Shown: positions 43,779 through 54,936, counted from the stretch's first letter. The stretch is DNA of 64,000 nt from Ariolimax columbianus (GCA_036924085.1 JAVGWX010000019.1:9132361-9196360), one strand, 5' to 3'. Program-made: numbers and translations. The notes: a model not told the origin generated them from the sequence alone.

Positions 43779-44165
43779 GGGACTAGAAAAGGTTAATAAC
43801 AATGAAGCACCAGGTAAACATGCTGTTTAAAAGCAATTGTGCATATATCTGGAAGATAGCATGTAACAAAAAACAATATAAATATATATACATAACAAAT
43901 CCAACTTATATATCCCTCAGGATTTTTAAGTAAAAAATTGTAATATTTGCATTCAGAGAAAGGACGAGAAGTCAGAAGACTGAAAACTGTTTTTTTTTTA
44001 AATATTCTAGCACCTCACTTCTACCATAAAGTGTATAAATGTATGAATAGGTGTGGTTCAGATACTCCGCTGCAACAGAAACATGAATGAAGCATATGTT
44101 ATAACCACAAAGGCTTTCATCAGGGATAACAGACAATACAAATGAGAAAAGATGAATATGTCAAA

Positions 44166-44579
44166 GATACTAGTATGACGTACGAAGAGTCAAAACGGCT
44201 TATCAAAGCCAGATACATGACCAAATGGGAAACCGAACATACTGGTTACACCAAAAACGATGCCTATTACCAGTTGAACCGAAGAGAGCAGGTCGTTGTC
44301 TTCAGACTTCGCACTGGCCACAATAGACTGAGGTACCACCTATTCAACAAATTGAAGATAGGTGGTACCGACGAATGCCCGTGCGGTACTGGTAAAATGA
44401 CCGCTGAACATCTGCTGCAGAACTGTCCGACATACGAGGATCAGAGAGAGCAGATGTGGCCATCACCAGTGGAACTGCAAGACAAGCTGTATGGCAGTGG
44501 TGACAGCTTCAGGATGACCGCCGCTTTTTTCGAAAAAATAATGGTTACTGTCTGACTGCGTACGAAGAAGAAGAAGATG
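44166..44579 (+). mobile_element. I-group LINE, 414-bp 5'-truncated insertion
   Basis: An intact C-terminal frame continues from flanking DNA (44142) to the stop at 44553-44555: T-S-M-T-Y-E-E-S-K-R-L-I-K-A-R-Y-M-T-K-W, then C-P-C-G-T-G-K-M-T-A-E-H-L-L-Q-N-C, ending K-I-M-V-T-V. (GAA)n tail. The flanks share ATGTCAAA (44158-44165 and 44580-44587), probably the TSD. Confidence 0.9.
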
Positions 44580-44587
44580 ATGTCAAA

Positions 44588-45909
44588 AAGAGATATGAAC
44601 ATACTCTACTTGGAATCCTGGTACTCAAACAGGCATGTTAATGTTTGTTGCCAGGTAGCTGAGGCTTCGACTATATGTAGTAGGTATTTTGTACTTCCTG
44701 CAGCTTTCTAGTCGATTTTTTAACTTTAATTTTTAATTTTGTCCAGGAAGTGGCCATTAAGCCTACTCTTTTTGATTTTTAACTACATGACCCATTTTAG
44801 GAGATGTGAGCAGGCTGACCAGGAAAGAGGTATAAATAAAAGGGCGGATAGGACCATAGAAGTATAACTGCAAATGATGAGATGGTGATACATGTACATA
44901 AAACACATCAATATGAAGACAGGAGTATGCATGTCTACATGACTAGTATCATTTAAAAAAAGATCTGCAAAATGAAACACATTTACTTAAAGTTTTTATA
45001 TGGCAGTTGTTTAGACATTTATCTCACATCCAGTACAAAATATCTTTCTTGTCAAAATGTGGTTTTGCTTTTTTTTGTCTAGATGGCTGTATATTAAACA
45101 GAAACATGCCGCAAGCGTAGATAATTCCATAAAATTTTAATCCAAGTAAAAAATATCAAACTCTTTATTGATCACAAATAAGAGTGTCATCACAAGAGGA
45201 AACAACCAATCACATTGGTGGTTATAAATACAAACGACAAGCAGCCAATCATTTTAGTCAATCAAGTAGGTCAAACAAAATTAATACTAGCTGAATAACA
45301 TTCTATCAATACCTAACTGGTTAAAAATAGATGTACAAACAAGATGTATTCTTGCTGAGATATTAGAATAATGAGATAGGCACAAATTTTACTAGATCAA
45401 ATAGACACAGAAAATAAATCACACATCCATTTCCTTGCAGTAAAATGGAGTAATTCACCCGTGATTCATAGAAACAAAGAATATGAGAAACATGTACCAG
45501 AATGAATATAAAAGGAAGTGAAGTCCAGTAGGCAATCTATCAGTTTGATCAGATGTTACTTGGTCTTGGTCAATTAGGGCAGAGGAAACAAATTAACACT
45601 GCATTCATAACAAACATCCCCTGGTCGCACTGCAAATGGGACCAATGACTAGTCCATGTTGAAGATAGGTGATACATTTAGAAATCCTGTTCTACATGCT
45701 TTGCTTGTAAAAAAAAACCTTTACAGTTCAAAATGGGAAAGAGAAGGATGTTAGCCGTTGTCCGGACAAAACATCTAAAGGTAATAAAATTCCTCCCAGC
45801 CAATAACGACCTGCATGAATGCCAAAATGATGCAGCCCCTTCATCATACAAAGACAGAACTGACTAATCACTTGTTTGTCTGCACACTCAATTATAAGTA
45901 CAATTTGAT
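44588..45909. other. No gene recognised; possible minus-strand poly(A) signal
   Basis: AT-rich unique DNA. AATAAA occurs on the minus strand at 45164-45169, compatible with a 3' end of a minus-strand gene whose candidate exons lie at 47-58 kb, but the hexamer is common by chance. Confidence 0.25.
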
Positions 45910-46015
45910 TTCTACACGGGGAACTGAGATACTAGTCCAGTTAGCCACAAAATACTGCCAGGACTTGGCATCAGGGTTAATACACTGACCAAGACCACAA
46001 TCTCTCTGCCATATA
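45910..46015 (+). mobile_element. (CAA)n-ended element, left part (split by SINE-B)
   Basis: GAGATACTAGTCCAGTTAGC and CACTGACCAAGACCACAATC up to GCGTTCCCTGG correspond to 8660-8765. Confidence 0.8.
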
Positions 46016-46285
46016 GCGTTCCCTGGTTAGCGCAGTGGTTAGCGCGCTGGCTTCGCATCTGAGTGGTCCTGGGTTCATTCCCCAGTTGAGGCGGTAATGT
46101 TTTTTTCAGACCGCAATGGGGCCCTGGTCGACCCAGCCTTAAAATGGGTACCGGTTCAGTCCGGGAAGTAAAAGCGGCGAGGAAGAGGAGATGGCTACTG
46201 CCCTCATATAGCCGAGCCTTTGAAATGTGAGATCGCTAACACCTCACACCCCTACGACATTAATGCTATGGGTTACTTTACTTTA
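46016..46285 (+). mobile_element. tRNA-SINE family B inside the (CAA)n-ended element
   Basis: tRNA-like head GGTTAGCGCAGTGGTTAGCG (A box), CCTGGGTTCATTCCCC (B box), then GGTCGACCCAGC...ATGGGTACCGG core, GAGATCGCTAACACC and the (TTACT)n tail. Confidence 0.9.
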
Positions 46286-46465
46286 CTGTGGTAGTGAGCA
46301 ACACGCAGATGAAGCCAAGTATAGCACAATTGCCTGGAGGACTGTAGTCTACCTTCATCGACATGCTCGTGATGTGAGGAAGGCTACTACAAACCGCCAC
46401 TTTACATCCTTTTCATTGCGCACAAGAGTAAACTTACTCATTATAGGTATTAAACAACAACAACC
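46286..46465 (+). mobile_element. (CAA)n-ended element, right part
   Basis: GTAGTGAGCAACACGCAGAT, GCCTGGAGGACTGTAG, GTGATGTGAGGAAGGCTACT and TTACTCATTATAGGTATTAA followed by (CAA)3. About 70 bp expected between the two parts is missing. Confidence 0.85.
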
Positions 46466-46611
46466 TGTATACCACCAGGACAGAGAAGGAGTGATCAAGT
46501 TAACTCATTCCCTCTGGAGTATTTTGGACCCCTAGACGCACTTTTCTTGTTATGTAAAACTCAAGCACAGCATCACTTAGTTGTAATCTATTTATCTTCA
46601 ATAAAGGTTCA

Positions 46612-47273
46612 CTGAAATAGCACACTTTATTCACCAAATTGTTCATAATTGAGAATTGAGTCCAAAATACAAAGGAATACATATTTTTATAAATGGAGGT
46701 GAACATTTGTGCATGAGGATTATAGTTGCATCGTCATTTGTTCTTTTCTTTAAATTATGAAAGAAAATGTTCTCATCAACACATTATTCACCTTTTAACC
46801 AAAACATGAATTACGCAACAACTTTCTATTGACGGTAATCCACAAGGGCAGATGTTCAAAAAGTTACACCTAATTTGGTGCAGTTGTTTCCACAGTATTC
46901 ACATTTTACTGAAGTAAATTTTAAAAAGTGCTGAATGATGAAAGCCCCCAATAAACATTAACGTGATTGTTTACAATTTACGCACATCCAGAAAGAATGT
47001 TCCTGCTGTATTCAAACTATATATGTGCACACACATTTATATTATACATACTAGCATGACTGTGCAGAATCTTGAACCTTTACTGAATTTGTGAACTATT
47101 ACTACCAGTGCTTGAGATAAAAAGAGGGCACTGCTTCCTTGTCAGTAGATTTAGTTTCAATCTCATCACTCATCTTAGATCTAAGACTAGATAAAGAAAA
47201 GAAAATGTCACTATTACAACAATCGATATCTTCATCATCACTACCGTTAGCATTAATATAATATAACCATTAC
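46612..47273. other. No gene recognised
   Basis: AT-rich; would be intronic or 3' UTR if the 47274-47373 exon is real. Confidence 0.3.
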
Positions 47274-47373
47274 CGAGTTTGTACTGTAGAAACTCTATTT
47301 CATCGGGCTGACTAGATTCACGGCTGCGCAAAGAAACAAATTCTGGAATCCTACTACGAAAATGCAACATGTT
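47274..47373 (-). CDS. Candidate internal coding exon, minus strand
   Basis: Strong acceptor (TTATTTCCTCATCAG) and a donor (CTCG then GTAATG) bound 100 nt with one protein-like frame: N-M-L-H-F-R-S-R-I-P-E-F-V-S-L-R-S-R-E, then Q-P-D-E-I-E-F-L-Q-Y-K-L. It enters in phase 0 and leaves in phase 1. The mix of charged and hydrophobic residues is typical of coding DNA and unlike the surrounding AT-rich sequence. Family not recognised. It could be downstream of the candidates at 49798-49883 and 53926-53966, whose phases fit. Confidence 0.4.
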
Positions 47374-47769
47374 CTGATGAGGAAATAACAGGTCTACTGC
47401 ACGCACCCAACTATTCATGTCATAAAAGTGGACTAAGTAGAGTTGTGCATGGGGATGGTAATCTCATAATGTAAAACAAGGTATCACAAAAATGACTTAC
47501 AAAAGCACATACATTTTTGGCCCAGACTTCGTACAGTTGAAGTAGTGACCCATATACTCCTATTTGAGAGAATAAGGAAGCATGAATGATGAACTTGCAA
47601 AAGATTCTGACACACAAAGTCTATGACAGGAACTGTTCACAGCACAAAAACTAAAAAAGCAGCAGCACTCTTCAGAGAACAGAACGGTTGTTTGGTTTCT
47701 CTTTCAATCCCGTATTAGAAAATCAGACATGTTGAAGTTACTTTGGGAGTACATGTAATAGTCAGTCGC

Positions 47770-48205
47770 ATGGCAACAATTTCTTGCTCTAAAAGCTATG
47801 TGCATCCAATCTATTTTTAAATGCATTAATTGTGACTTTCTCCATTACTTCCTGTCGCATTGCATTCCAAACATTCACCACTCTCGGACTACAAAATTAT
47901 TTCCTAATATCTAATCTGGACCTTTCTTAAGTTAATTTGTAGCTATGCCCTTGTAAGTGGTTGTATTTTGAAAAACTTGTTATATTCAAATTTATCCGTT
48001 CCTTTGATTAGATAAACCTGTATTACGTCACCTCGAATTCTTCTCTTTTCTAGACTCTAGCCCGGTTTTTCTGAGTCTTTCAACATAATTGTGATTCTGG
48101 AATCCCACTATCAGATTTGTCACTGTTTTTTGTATCTTTTCCAGCATGTTTATATCTATCTACGATAAGGACGCCACCCCTGTACACAGCAACACCTACC
48201 ACCAA
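47770..48205 (-). mobile_element. CR1-like LINE, degraded 3' fragment
   Basis: GCTCTAAAAGCTATGTGCAT, GGCATTCCAAACATTCACCA-type block, TTTCCTAATATCTAATCTGG and CCAGCATGTTTATATCTATC match the copy at 49995-50600 with many substitutions. Confidence 0.8.
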
Positions 48206-48689
48206 CATATAGCATTTTTATTAATTGCCATATTGACAAGTATTAAAACTTGTTCACGTCCATAAGGTACACAGAGGCAAGAAATTATAACAATTTTGCA
48301 ATGAACTGTCAATCCTGTTTAGTGTTTGCAGTTTTGTCAATTCAAATTTTTGTCAGTTCAATAATGTTAGGTAAATTTTCATAAAGAAAATATATTTCTC
48401 ACGAGCTACTAAAAACACATGTCATAATATATCAATAATTGACGAATTACCGTTTGTCAAAGCTGATGTAGATCAATAGCTAAATCAATTTTTCTTCTTC
48501 AGCATAATCATTTTTAATAACCTGTTTGTCCTATACATCCTCCAATATCTAATGTCTTTACACCTTTGTATTTCTTATCCTGAAAACTTTTTGGTATATA
48601 TACGTGACACTTCAGTTAGATTTTACTAAATATAAAATCAGTTGAAAGTGCTTGCCAAAATAAATGCAACCAGAAAACGAAGACATTCA

Positions 48690-48830
48690 AGAGTGAAAAT
48701 CTGTCCGATTATGGTGGGATTGATGTGGCATATGACAGACTTGACGTGTGTTGGTTGAAGATCTATGCTCCTCAGGGGACAGTAGGACTTTGATTGACTG
48801 AATGATTGTATAAATATGAAAAAAAATAAG
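48690..48830 (-). mobile_element. Dispersed repeat (GGAGCATA family), minus strand
   Basis: The complement of GACTTGACGTGTGTTGGTTG and GATCTATGCTCCTCAGGG matches 29440-29590 and 30045-30200. Confidence 0.5.
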
Positions 48831-48851
48831 GAAAGTCTGGAAATGGGAACT

Positions 48852-49607
48852 ATTAGACCCTTTCTAATCATTTCACAATCTTTAGATCCTTTCTAATCAG
48901 TTCACAATCTTTAGATCCTTTCTAATCAGTTCACAATCTTTAGATCCTTTCTAATCAGTTCACAATCTTTAGATCCTTTCTAATCAGTTCACAATCTTTA
49001 GATCCTTTCTAATCAGTTCACAATCTTTAGATCCTTTCTCATCAATTCACAATCTTTAGACCCTTTCTAATCATTTCACAATCTTTAGATCCTTTCTAAT
49101 CAGTTCACAATCTTTAGATCCTTTCTAATCAGTTCACAATCTTTAGATCCTTTCTAATCAGTTCACAATCTTTAGATCCTTTCTAATCAGTTCACAATCT
49201 TTAGATCGTTTCTAATCAGTTCACAATCTTTAGACCCTTTCTAATCAGTTCACAATCTTTAGATCCTTTCTAATCAGTACACAATCTTTAGATCCTTTCT
49301 AATCAATTCACAATCTTTAGATCCTTTCTAATCAGTTCACAATCTTTAGATCCTTTCTAATCAGTTCACAATCTTTAGATCCTTTCTCATCAATTCACAA
49401 TCTTTAGACCCTTTCTAACCATTTCATAATCTTTAGACCCTTTCTAACCATTTCATAATGTTTAGACCCTTTCTAACCATTTCATAATGTTTAGACCCTT
49501 TCTAACCATTTCATAATCTTTAGACCCTTTCTAACCATTTCACAATCTTTAGATCGTTTCTAACCATTTCATAATCTTTAGACCCTTTCTAATCAGTTCA
49601 CAATCGT
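48852..49607. repeat. 29-bp minisatellite, about 26 units
   Basis: Unit TCTTTAGATCCTTTCTAATC plus AGTTCACAA. The right third is a distinct subtype (ACCCTTTCTAACCATTTCAT), so two homogenised blocks adjoin. Confidence 0.95.
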
Positions 49608-49797
49608 ATTTTGTTAAAGTCTGCCAAGTTGCTTTTAACATTTCACCATGAAGAATAACAACAACAATAGTAAATGTATAATCACAATTTAAGGTCAAAT
49701 GTGTCTGCAAGGAAGAGCTAATAGTTATCAGTAAGGTTACAATATATTTGTTTTTACAGTGTTTGCCTCACTGACTGTCCAACCTTTGACCTATAAC

Positions 49798-49883
49798 CCA
49801 GGCTGGATGGAAATGTGATGAGGTCTCCATAGTTACTTGGGTGGAACCTTGGTAACAGGAGTAATAACTGGGTAGGCTGTGGA
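49798..49883 (-). CDS. Candidate coding exon, minus strand (weak)
   Basis: Acceptor CTTCTTTCATCAG precedes 86 nt. In the phase that would follow the 53926-53966 candidate it reads H-S-L-P-S-Y-Y-S-C-Y-Q-G-S-T-Q-V-T-M-E-T and ends H-F-H-P-A-W at a weak donor (GTTATA). In another frame the same acceptor gives a short terminal exon S-T-A-Y-P-V-I-T-P-V-T-K-V-P-P-K with stop. The plus strand also has an acceptor-like site here, so strand and frame are uncertain. Confidence 0.25.
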
Positions 49884-49994
49884 CTGATGAAAGAAGGATA
49901 ATATTAAAATACAAGAACATAACACAATTAGAAATGTACTTTTCTGGGTGAAATTACCATTTTAAACTGTCACACTTTATTGACTTTATTTATG

Positions 49995-50600
49995 TAAGTC
50001 TGTTAACTTAACTTAACGTCTTTATACTGGTTTAGAAGACCCTGCAGAGTCTGTATACAACCAGTTACATTTACATCACCTTGTTCTAAAATCTATGCGC
50101 ATCCAGTTTATTCTTAAATGCATTAACTGTCCCTGCCTCCCCTGGCAATGCATTCCAAGCAGACACCACTCTCTGACTAAAAAAATATTTCCTAATATCT
50201 AACCTGGACCTCTCTTTAATCAGCTTGTAGCTATGCCCTCGTGTTATTGTAGGTGGCTGTATTTTAAAAAACTTGTTATAGTCTAATTTATCGATTCCTC
50301 TGATCATCTTATAAACCTGTATTAAGTCACCACTAATTCTTTTCTCTTCGAGACACTGTAGGCTGGTTTTTCTGAGTCGTTCTTCATAACTGTAATTCTG
50401 GAATCCCACTATCATCTTTGTCGCTCTTTTTTGTATTCTTTCTAGCATGTTTATGTCCCCTCTATGATAAGGACTCCACACCTGTACACAGTACTCCAAT
50501 CTAGGTCTAACTAAAGCTTTATACAGTTTGACGATCACTTCCTTGCTCCGATGTTTAATATTTCTTTTTATCATACCTAACATTGCATTTGCAATTTGCT
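49995..50600 (-). mobile_element. CR1-like LINE, best-preserved 3' end
   Basis: Contains the intact C-terminal frame (50086-50583) and the 3' UTR ending in a short direct repeat (TTAAGTTAAGTTAA on minus). Truncated at the 5' end near 50600, where homology stops after A-N-A-M-L-G. The reference copy for the other CR1-like fragments in the window. Confidence 0.85.
50086..50583 (-). pseudogene. CR1-like reverse transcriptase, C-terminal 165 residues
   Basis: In order: M-L-G-M-I-K-R-N-I-K-H-R-S-K-E-V, L-V-R-P-R-L-E-Y-C-V-Q-V-W-S-P-Y-H, I-Q-K-R-A-T-K-M-I-V-G, N-Y-S-Y-E-E-R-L, G-D-L-I-Q-V-Y-K-M-I-R-G and S-A-W-N-A-L-P, the standard post-RT region of CR1/L2-type ORF2 proteins. The catalytic palm and endonuclease domains are absent because of 5' truncation. 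The frame is uninterrupted, so the copy is fairly young. The Met is internal. Confidence 0.85.
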
Positions 50601-50725
50601 GCGCCTTTACTTTGAGTCACTGAGCTTTAATATGTATAAATTATATTACAGCTTATTTTTATTCTTTTCAGTCTAGTACTAACATACATATTGTCTAAGT
50701 AACTGAATGATCGTGACTTCACTTC

Positions 50726-51066
50726 TCACGGTAAATGTGCTAGGTTCGATGTCTGTTTCCAATATGCTCCATCCAACTCAGAAGTCTTCTTCTTTTTAAT
50801 AATCTGCCTCCTTGAGCGATTAACTCTTAGGAATTCCAGATTAATAGTTCTGTGGCTGTCTTTCCCACCCAGGTCAAAAGTCAGATATTTGTCTGGCTCC
50901 TTCCCTACCACTAAGGGGAGCATGATCCATTCAACAGTGTGCAATGTGGAGTGCAGAGCTAAAAACAATTCTGAGGAGCTCCTAGTGGGCCTTACAATCT
51001 CCACGAAAGAAGTCTTGTATTCGTCATCTGAGACAAACACATGACTACTAGCAGTATCAACCAGAT
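50726..51066 (-). pseudogene. Unrecognised frame with weak aspartic-protease-like look
   Basis: The minus strand reads S-Y-L-V-D-T-A-S-S-H-V-F-V-S, then E-W-I-M-L-P-L-V-V-G and I-N-L-E-F-L-R. The order D-T-x-S, W-x-M-L-P-L-V-x-G and x-L-x-F-L is reminiscent of retropepsins of Ty3/Gypsy-type LTR elements, but the usual glycine after D-T is alanine here and no neighbouring gag or RT is seen. It may equally be a host exon or chance. Confidence 0.2.
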
Positions 51067-51344
51067 AGCTGTCAGGGACAAGTGCAGCAGAACAGACGGG
51101 AAGGGATGGACTGAGCCGTCGACCTCACCACCTGCTCGCTCACCCAGAGAGTAATAACAGAGCTCTGTGACAAATGAATCACATCAGCCCTAGCGATTTT
51201 CAAAGGAACAGAGGACAAATTTTGCCACTGCCCTGCTCGTCGACAAGTTGATGAGAACAGGCCTAGACACGATTCCAGCTTTCGACTATTGATTTGCCAG
51301 TTCCAAGATCCTTGCAAGAGAGAGACCTTGAGCAAGACGGACAG

Positions 51345-51475
51345 TCGAGATGGCTATTCACATCAGCTTTTAAATGGGTACCTGTCTTACTGTTAGGGAA
51401 GGAATGGAAATGGCCACCCCTCCCCATAACAAAAATATGAGGCCTAGTACAATGAAGCCTGTAACACTTCATCCC
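51345..51475 (+). mobile_element. SINE family C-like body
   Basis: AAATGGGTACCTGTCTTACT, GTTAGGGAAGGAATGG and AATGAAGCCTGTAACACTTC parallel 58516-58650. No clear tRNA-like head. Confidence 0.5.
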
Positions 51476-51504
51476 CAACAGCGGTGTCTGATATTTACTA
51501 AAGT

Positions 51505-51516
51505 ACAAGCCAATTA
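51505..51516. repeat. TSD of SINE-B, left copy
   Basis: ACAAGCCAATTA, repeated at 51787-51798. Confidence 0.85.
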
Positions 51517-51786
51517 AAGTAAAAGTATCCCATAGCATTACTGCCGTAGGGGTGTGAGGTGTTAGCGATCTCACATTTCAAAGGCTCAGCTATATGAGGG
51601 CGGTAGCCATCTCCTCTCCCTCGCCGCTTTTACTTCCCGGACTGAAACGGTACCCATTTAAGGCTGGGTCGACCCGGGAGCCATTGCGGTCTGAAAAAAA
51701 CATTACCGCCTCAACTGGGGAATGAACCCAGGACCACTCAGATGTGAAGCCAGCGCGCTAACCACTGCTCTACGCGGCTCCACAAC
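51517..51786 (-). mobile_element. tRNA-SINE family B, full-length, 12-bp TSD
   Basis: The minus strand starts GAGCCGCGTAGAGCAGTGGT (head with A box), B box CCTGGGTTCATTCCCC, the GTCGACCCAGCCTTAAATGG core and the terminal (ACTTT) tail. TSD 51505-51516 and 51787-51798. Best reference copy of the family. Confidence 0.95.
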
Positions 51787-51799
51787 ACAAGCCAATTAC

Positions 51800-52403
51800 A
51801 GTTAATGAAAAGAGGTATACCAGACTAACCAAAACCCATATAGTTGTGCTTCTCTTTAAAACATTCCACTAACACATTGGTTTTAAATTATGTTAGCACA
51901 ATTGTTAACACTAAAGAGAAAATGGGGAAGCAAATTACAATGCAATACTAGTCACATTAGAGTTATAAGGAAATGTGATAGCCTTATAGATGATCCATTA
52001 TCATTGGCAGGACTCTTCAGTGTCATGAAGATGGAAAAATACAAGGGAACCGTTTGAGTAAAATTTGAAATTAGCAGAAGCTGATTAAACAAGTTCCCGG
52101 AAACATACTATCTTCACAAATTCAAAGTGCAGGGGAAGCAGCTAGTGCTGATGCACTAGCTGCAGGAAGTTATCCATGTCAGCTGTTTATGATCAGAGAA
52201 GATTGTGGATATACAGAGTGGCACATATAAAACTGGCCTTATGGTTTGATTTTTTTTATTTCTGCATTGGTAACAATTCAACATTTTCACTCATGTGTTC
52301 TGACCAATTGTGTATCATGCCGTTTCAATTAATAGTGTGTTTATAGTTGACGAGTATGGTCATATGCGTTCTTAGTTTTGGTTTGTGAATGATTTAAAGC
52401 TAC
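51800..52403. other. No gene recognised
   Basis: AT-rich unique sequence with nothing supported. Confidence 0.4.
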
Positions 52404-52446
52404 TTCTTCTTCTTCTGCGGTCGTTCTCAATCTCCCGCTACCAAGC
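52404..52446 (-). mobile_element. (GAA)n-ended element, 43-bp terminal scrap
   Basis: TTCTTCTTCTTCTGCGGTCG then TTCTCAATCTCCCGCTACCA: only the last 30 bases and tail of the family at 57430-57786. Confidence 0.7.
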
Positions 52447-53925
52447 CTATATATTTTGAACATGTAAATAAGGCCATAAATGAAACTTTAAAAATGGAAC
52501 TTGTTAGAACGTGAACAAAACAAAAAAGTTGAAAATAGTAACAAACACTACACAAAATTTTAAAAATTTACATTTGCCTCAGTAGTTATTATTAACTTTT
52601 ACTGAACCATTGACTTAAACAATTTGCCTGGGGTACTGTTTCCGTATATTCACGGGTGTATTCGTTGTGTTAACACCGGTTTTGCTAAAGAAGCGGCTGA
52701 ATCGAAAACGAGACCCCCAAAAACAATACAATGATGATTTAAACTTTAGATTATTTTTAAACTATTTGTTTCTGTTTCACATGGACTTGGAAGATTATCC
52801 CATTATTGATTGTGATGAAGTTAAATTGTTGCAACGTATTTTCTGAGTTAGGTCTGTTTGATATAAATACGTTTGTAGAGGAAACTAAAAGATATGTCAA
52901 TCTCGTTAGGACCACTATCATGCTTTGTGGAAATTTCATGGATTTACCAGACAACTAGTGTACCTAAAAATGGGTGTCTAAATGTTTGTGAAAAAATGAA
53001 AAAAAATGTAGAAACTAGAAGGTTAACTAAGGATAAATATTGTTAACCTTTTATAGTTCCATCTAATTGTAATGAACGGTTCTCAAAACATCAGTTGCCG
53101 TCTGATGGTATCGAAATCTACATATGTGTCCTGCTGTCACTTAGCGATGACATTCAAGTTTTTGGAAAGACCTTAAGTATGGTGGTATTTCTTATCTTTT
53201 ATTTAATGAAGAGTTCCTTCTGCTTCGTGTGTATTTATGATTCTGGTAATTTTTAAACTTGTGGTGGCATTCTGCGTACAGAAATTAAGACTTCAAGAAC
53301 TGAGAAATGACATTTGATCAGGCCATTGATCAGCATCTGGATTACATGTTCAATTCCATACAAGTCTGACTTAGCAACATCATATTCACATCAGCAGCAT
53401 TACCACCTTTGTTTTCTGCTGTGTCTATCTCTCAGCTGCTGAGCAAGCCTACTCTTAGCAGCCCTATGCCGCTCTTATATAAATATTCATCTTCTTGAGC
53501 TGTACCACTGTTCCATGCAGTGTTTTGCTGATTGTCAGCAGCACAAGTAAAAATCTTTTCTTCATGACTGCAAGCACTTTACACTCACTGATTAATTCTC
53601 TAGCTGTTTCGCTGTCGTTAAGGTGAGAGCAGTGCCTGCACAAGGATACGTGCTTGAGGGTTCATTCGGTTAAAATTGCTATTGATGGGACAATGCAAAC
53701 TATAAATACACAACGCGAGCAAAAAGTTAAGTGGTATTTCACCTCCACATTAATTACATTTAACACTTCATACCAAAATATATTTCTATTATGAATACTT
53801 CTTTTTCGTGGATAATTTAATTATGTCTTTCAATCTGGTAATAACAATTTTAACTCACTTTGTTTAATATTAATTCATTTTATTTTGAAAAAACTTTATT
53901 TCACAGAGGGAGCTGCGGCACTTAC
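52447..53925. other. No gene recognised
   Basis: About 1.5 kb without array, SINE or LINE motif. Could be intron. Confidence 0.4.
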
Positions 53926-53966
53926 CTTGGACTGTAAGAAACACATCTAGTAAATTAGACATCATG
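53926..53966 (-). CDS. Candidate micro-exon, minus strand
   Basis: Acceptor AACACTTCACAG, then 41 nt reading M-M-S-N-L-L-D-V-F-L-T-V-Q, ending at a consensus donor (CAAG then GTAAGT). A second strong acceptor lies inside (GTGTTTCTTACAG), which would leave a 6-nt exon. The donor is the best on this strand in the region. Phase out is 1, matching the 49798-49883 candidate. Confidence 0.3.
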
Positions 53967-54352
53967 CTGTGAAGTGTTAAAATATATTAACAATTGATCC
54001 ATTTGGATCTCCTAAAATAACCAATCACTTTGTGTGGTTTAATAATCTATTCCTACATGGGTTGAAAATAGTTCTGTCGAACATTGCACTACTGAAAATA
54101 GCTACCTCAAAGTTTTGTAACCTCCTCATGTTCTACATCTGAAGACATTTACAGGTTAGTTCAGAAGTATGTATGTTCTAACGAACAGTACAATTATAGT
54201 TTTACCCCATCAGGCCTCTACATTTATGTCCATTGTTACAGAAATCCACCGCACCTCAAATTTAACTGCCAATCGTGTATAATTTCATGTTTGGGTTTTA
54301 CCAGTGTGTACAATAAGGGCCATGCTTGTGCTGCAGGTTATATATATATATA

Positions 54353-54379
54353 TGTGTACGCAGAAGAAGAAGAAGAAGA
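54353..54379 (+). mobile_element. I-group LINE tail only, inserted in (TA)n
   Basis: TGTGTACGCAGAAGAAGAAG followed by more GAA is identical in form to the terminal bases of the copy at 35050-35067. It sits inside an AT dinucleotide run that would mask any TSD. An extreme 5' truncation. Confidence 0.6.
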
Positions 54380-54420
54380 TATATATATATATGCATACAA
54401 GGCGTGTGCATATGAAACCA

Positions 54421-54690
54421 AACCAAACTGCACCAAGTGAACATACGTACGATGTGCATGATGATGTCACTTCTGGAGACACCAGCACATACCAACCGTT
54501 AAGTTTGCAAAATTCCATTATCCTCAGACTCATAGTTTCCCCAGCAGACCGTTGAAAACATGGCGGGTGTGATACGGAATCTGTCCAGTGTTGATCAGTC
54601 AGCAGTGATTTGGTTTCTAACAGCTGAAGGATGTTGACCAGTTGACATTCATTGCAGAATCCAGGCAGTGTATGGTGACAAAAGTGTGGC
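54421..54690 (+). mobile_element. mariner-type transposon 5' end, left inverted arm
   Basis: A 5' leader (GTGAACATACGTACG, GTCACTTCTG, AAGTTTGCAAAATT, ATGGCGGGTGTGATAC) then a reading frame A-V-I-W-F-L-T-A-E-G-C-stop-P-V-D-I-H-C-R-I-Q-A-V-Y-G-D-K, the start of a helix-turn-helix domain as in mariner/SETMAR-type transposases. A TGA replaces the Arg codon seen in the other arm. Confidence 0.6.
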
Positions 54691-54936
54691 GAAAGTATTT
54701 TCCGGTGACGGTCCACCCGAATTGCTGCATCAATTTTGGCGATGGCATCTTCTGACGCAACAATATGCGCCTGACGTGGTCTCGAAAGATCTTTCGTAAA
54801 CTCACGTCCTTCTTTAGACATCGTTGTCCAGTTCTTCACTGTTGTCTTCGACACATTTTTACAAACCATACACTGCCTGCATTCTGCAATAAATGTCAAC
54901 TGGTCGACATCCTTCAGATGTTAGAAACCGAATCAC

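Noticed and set aside
46500..46611. Terminal coding exon on minus (reads E-P-L-L-K-I-N-R-L-Q-L-S-D-A-V-L-E-F-Y, ending P-E-G-M-S-stop)
   Set aside because: It has a good acceptor and an open frame, but its entry phase does not fit the preceding candidate exon (47274-47373) and I recognise no family.
49740..49820. Plus-strand exon (A-S-L-T-V-Q-P-L-T-Y-N-P-G-W-M-E-M)
   Set aside because: It has an acceptor-like TTTTTACAG but an early stop and no clear donor; the minus-strand reading is equally plausible, so neither is firm.
54285..54690. Continuation of the mariner-type frame on minus to 54285
   Set aside because: The downstream part is antisense to the left inverted arm and ends in TA and GAA simple repeats, so it is not coding.
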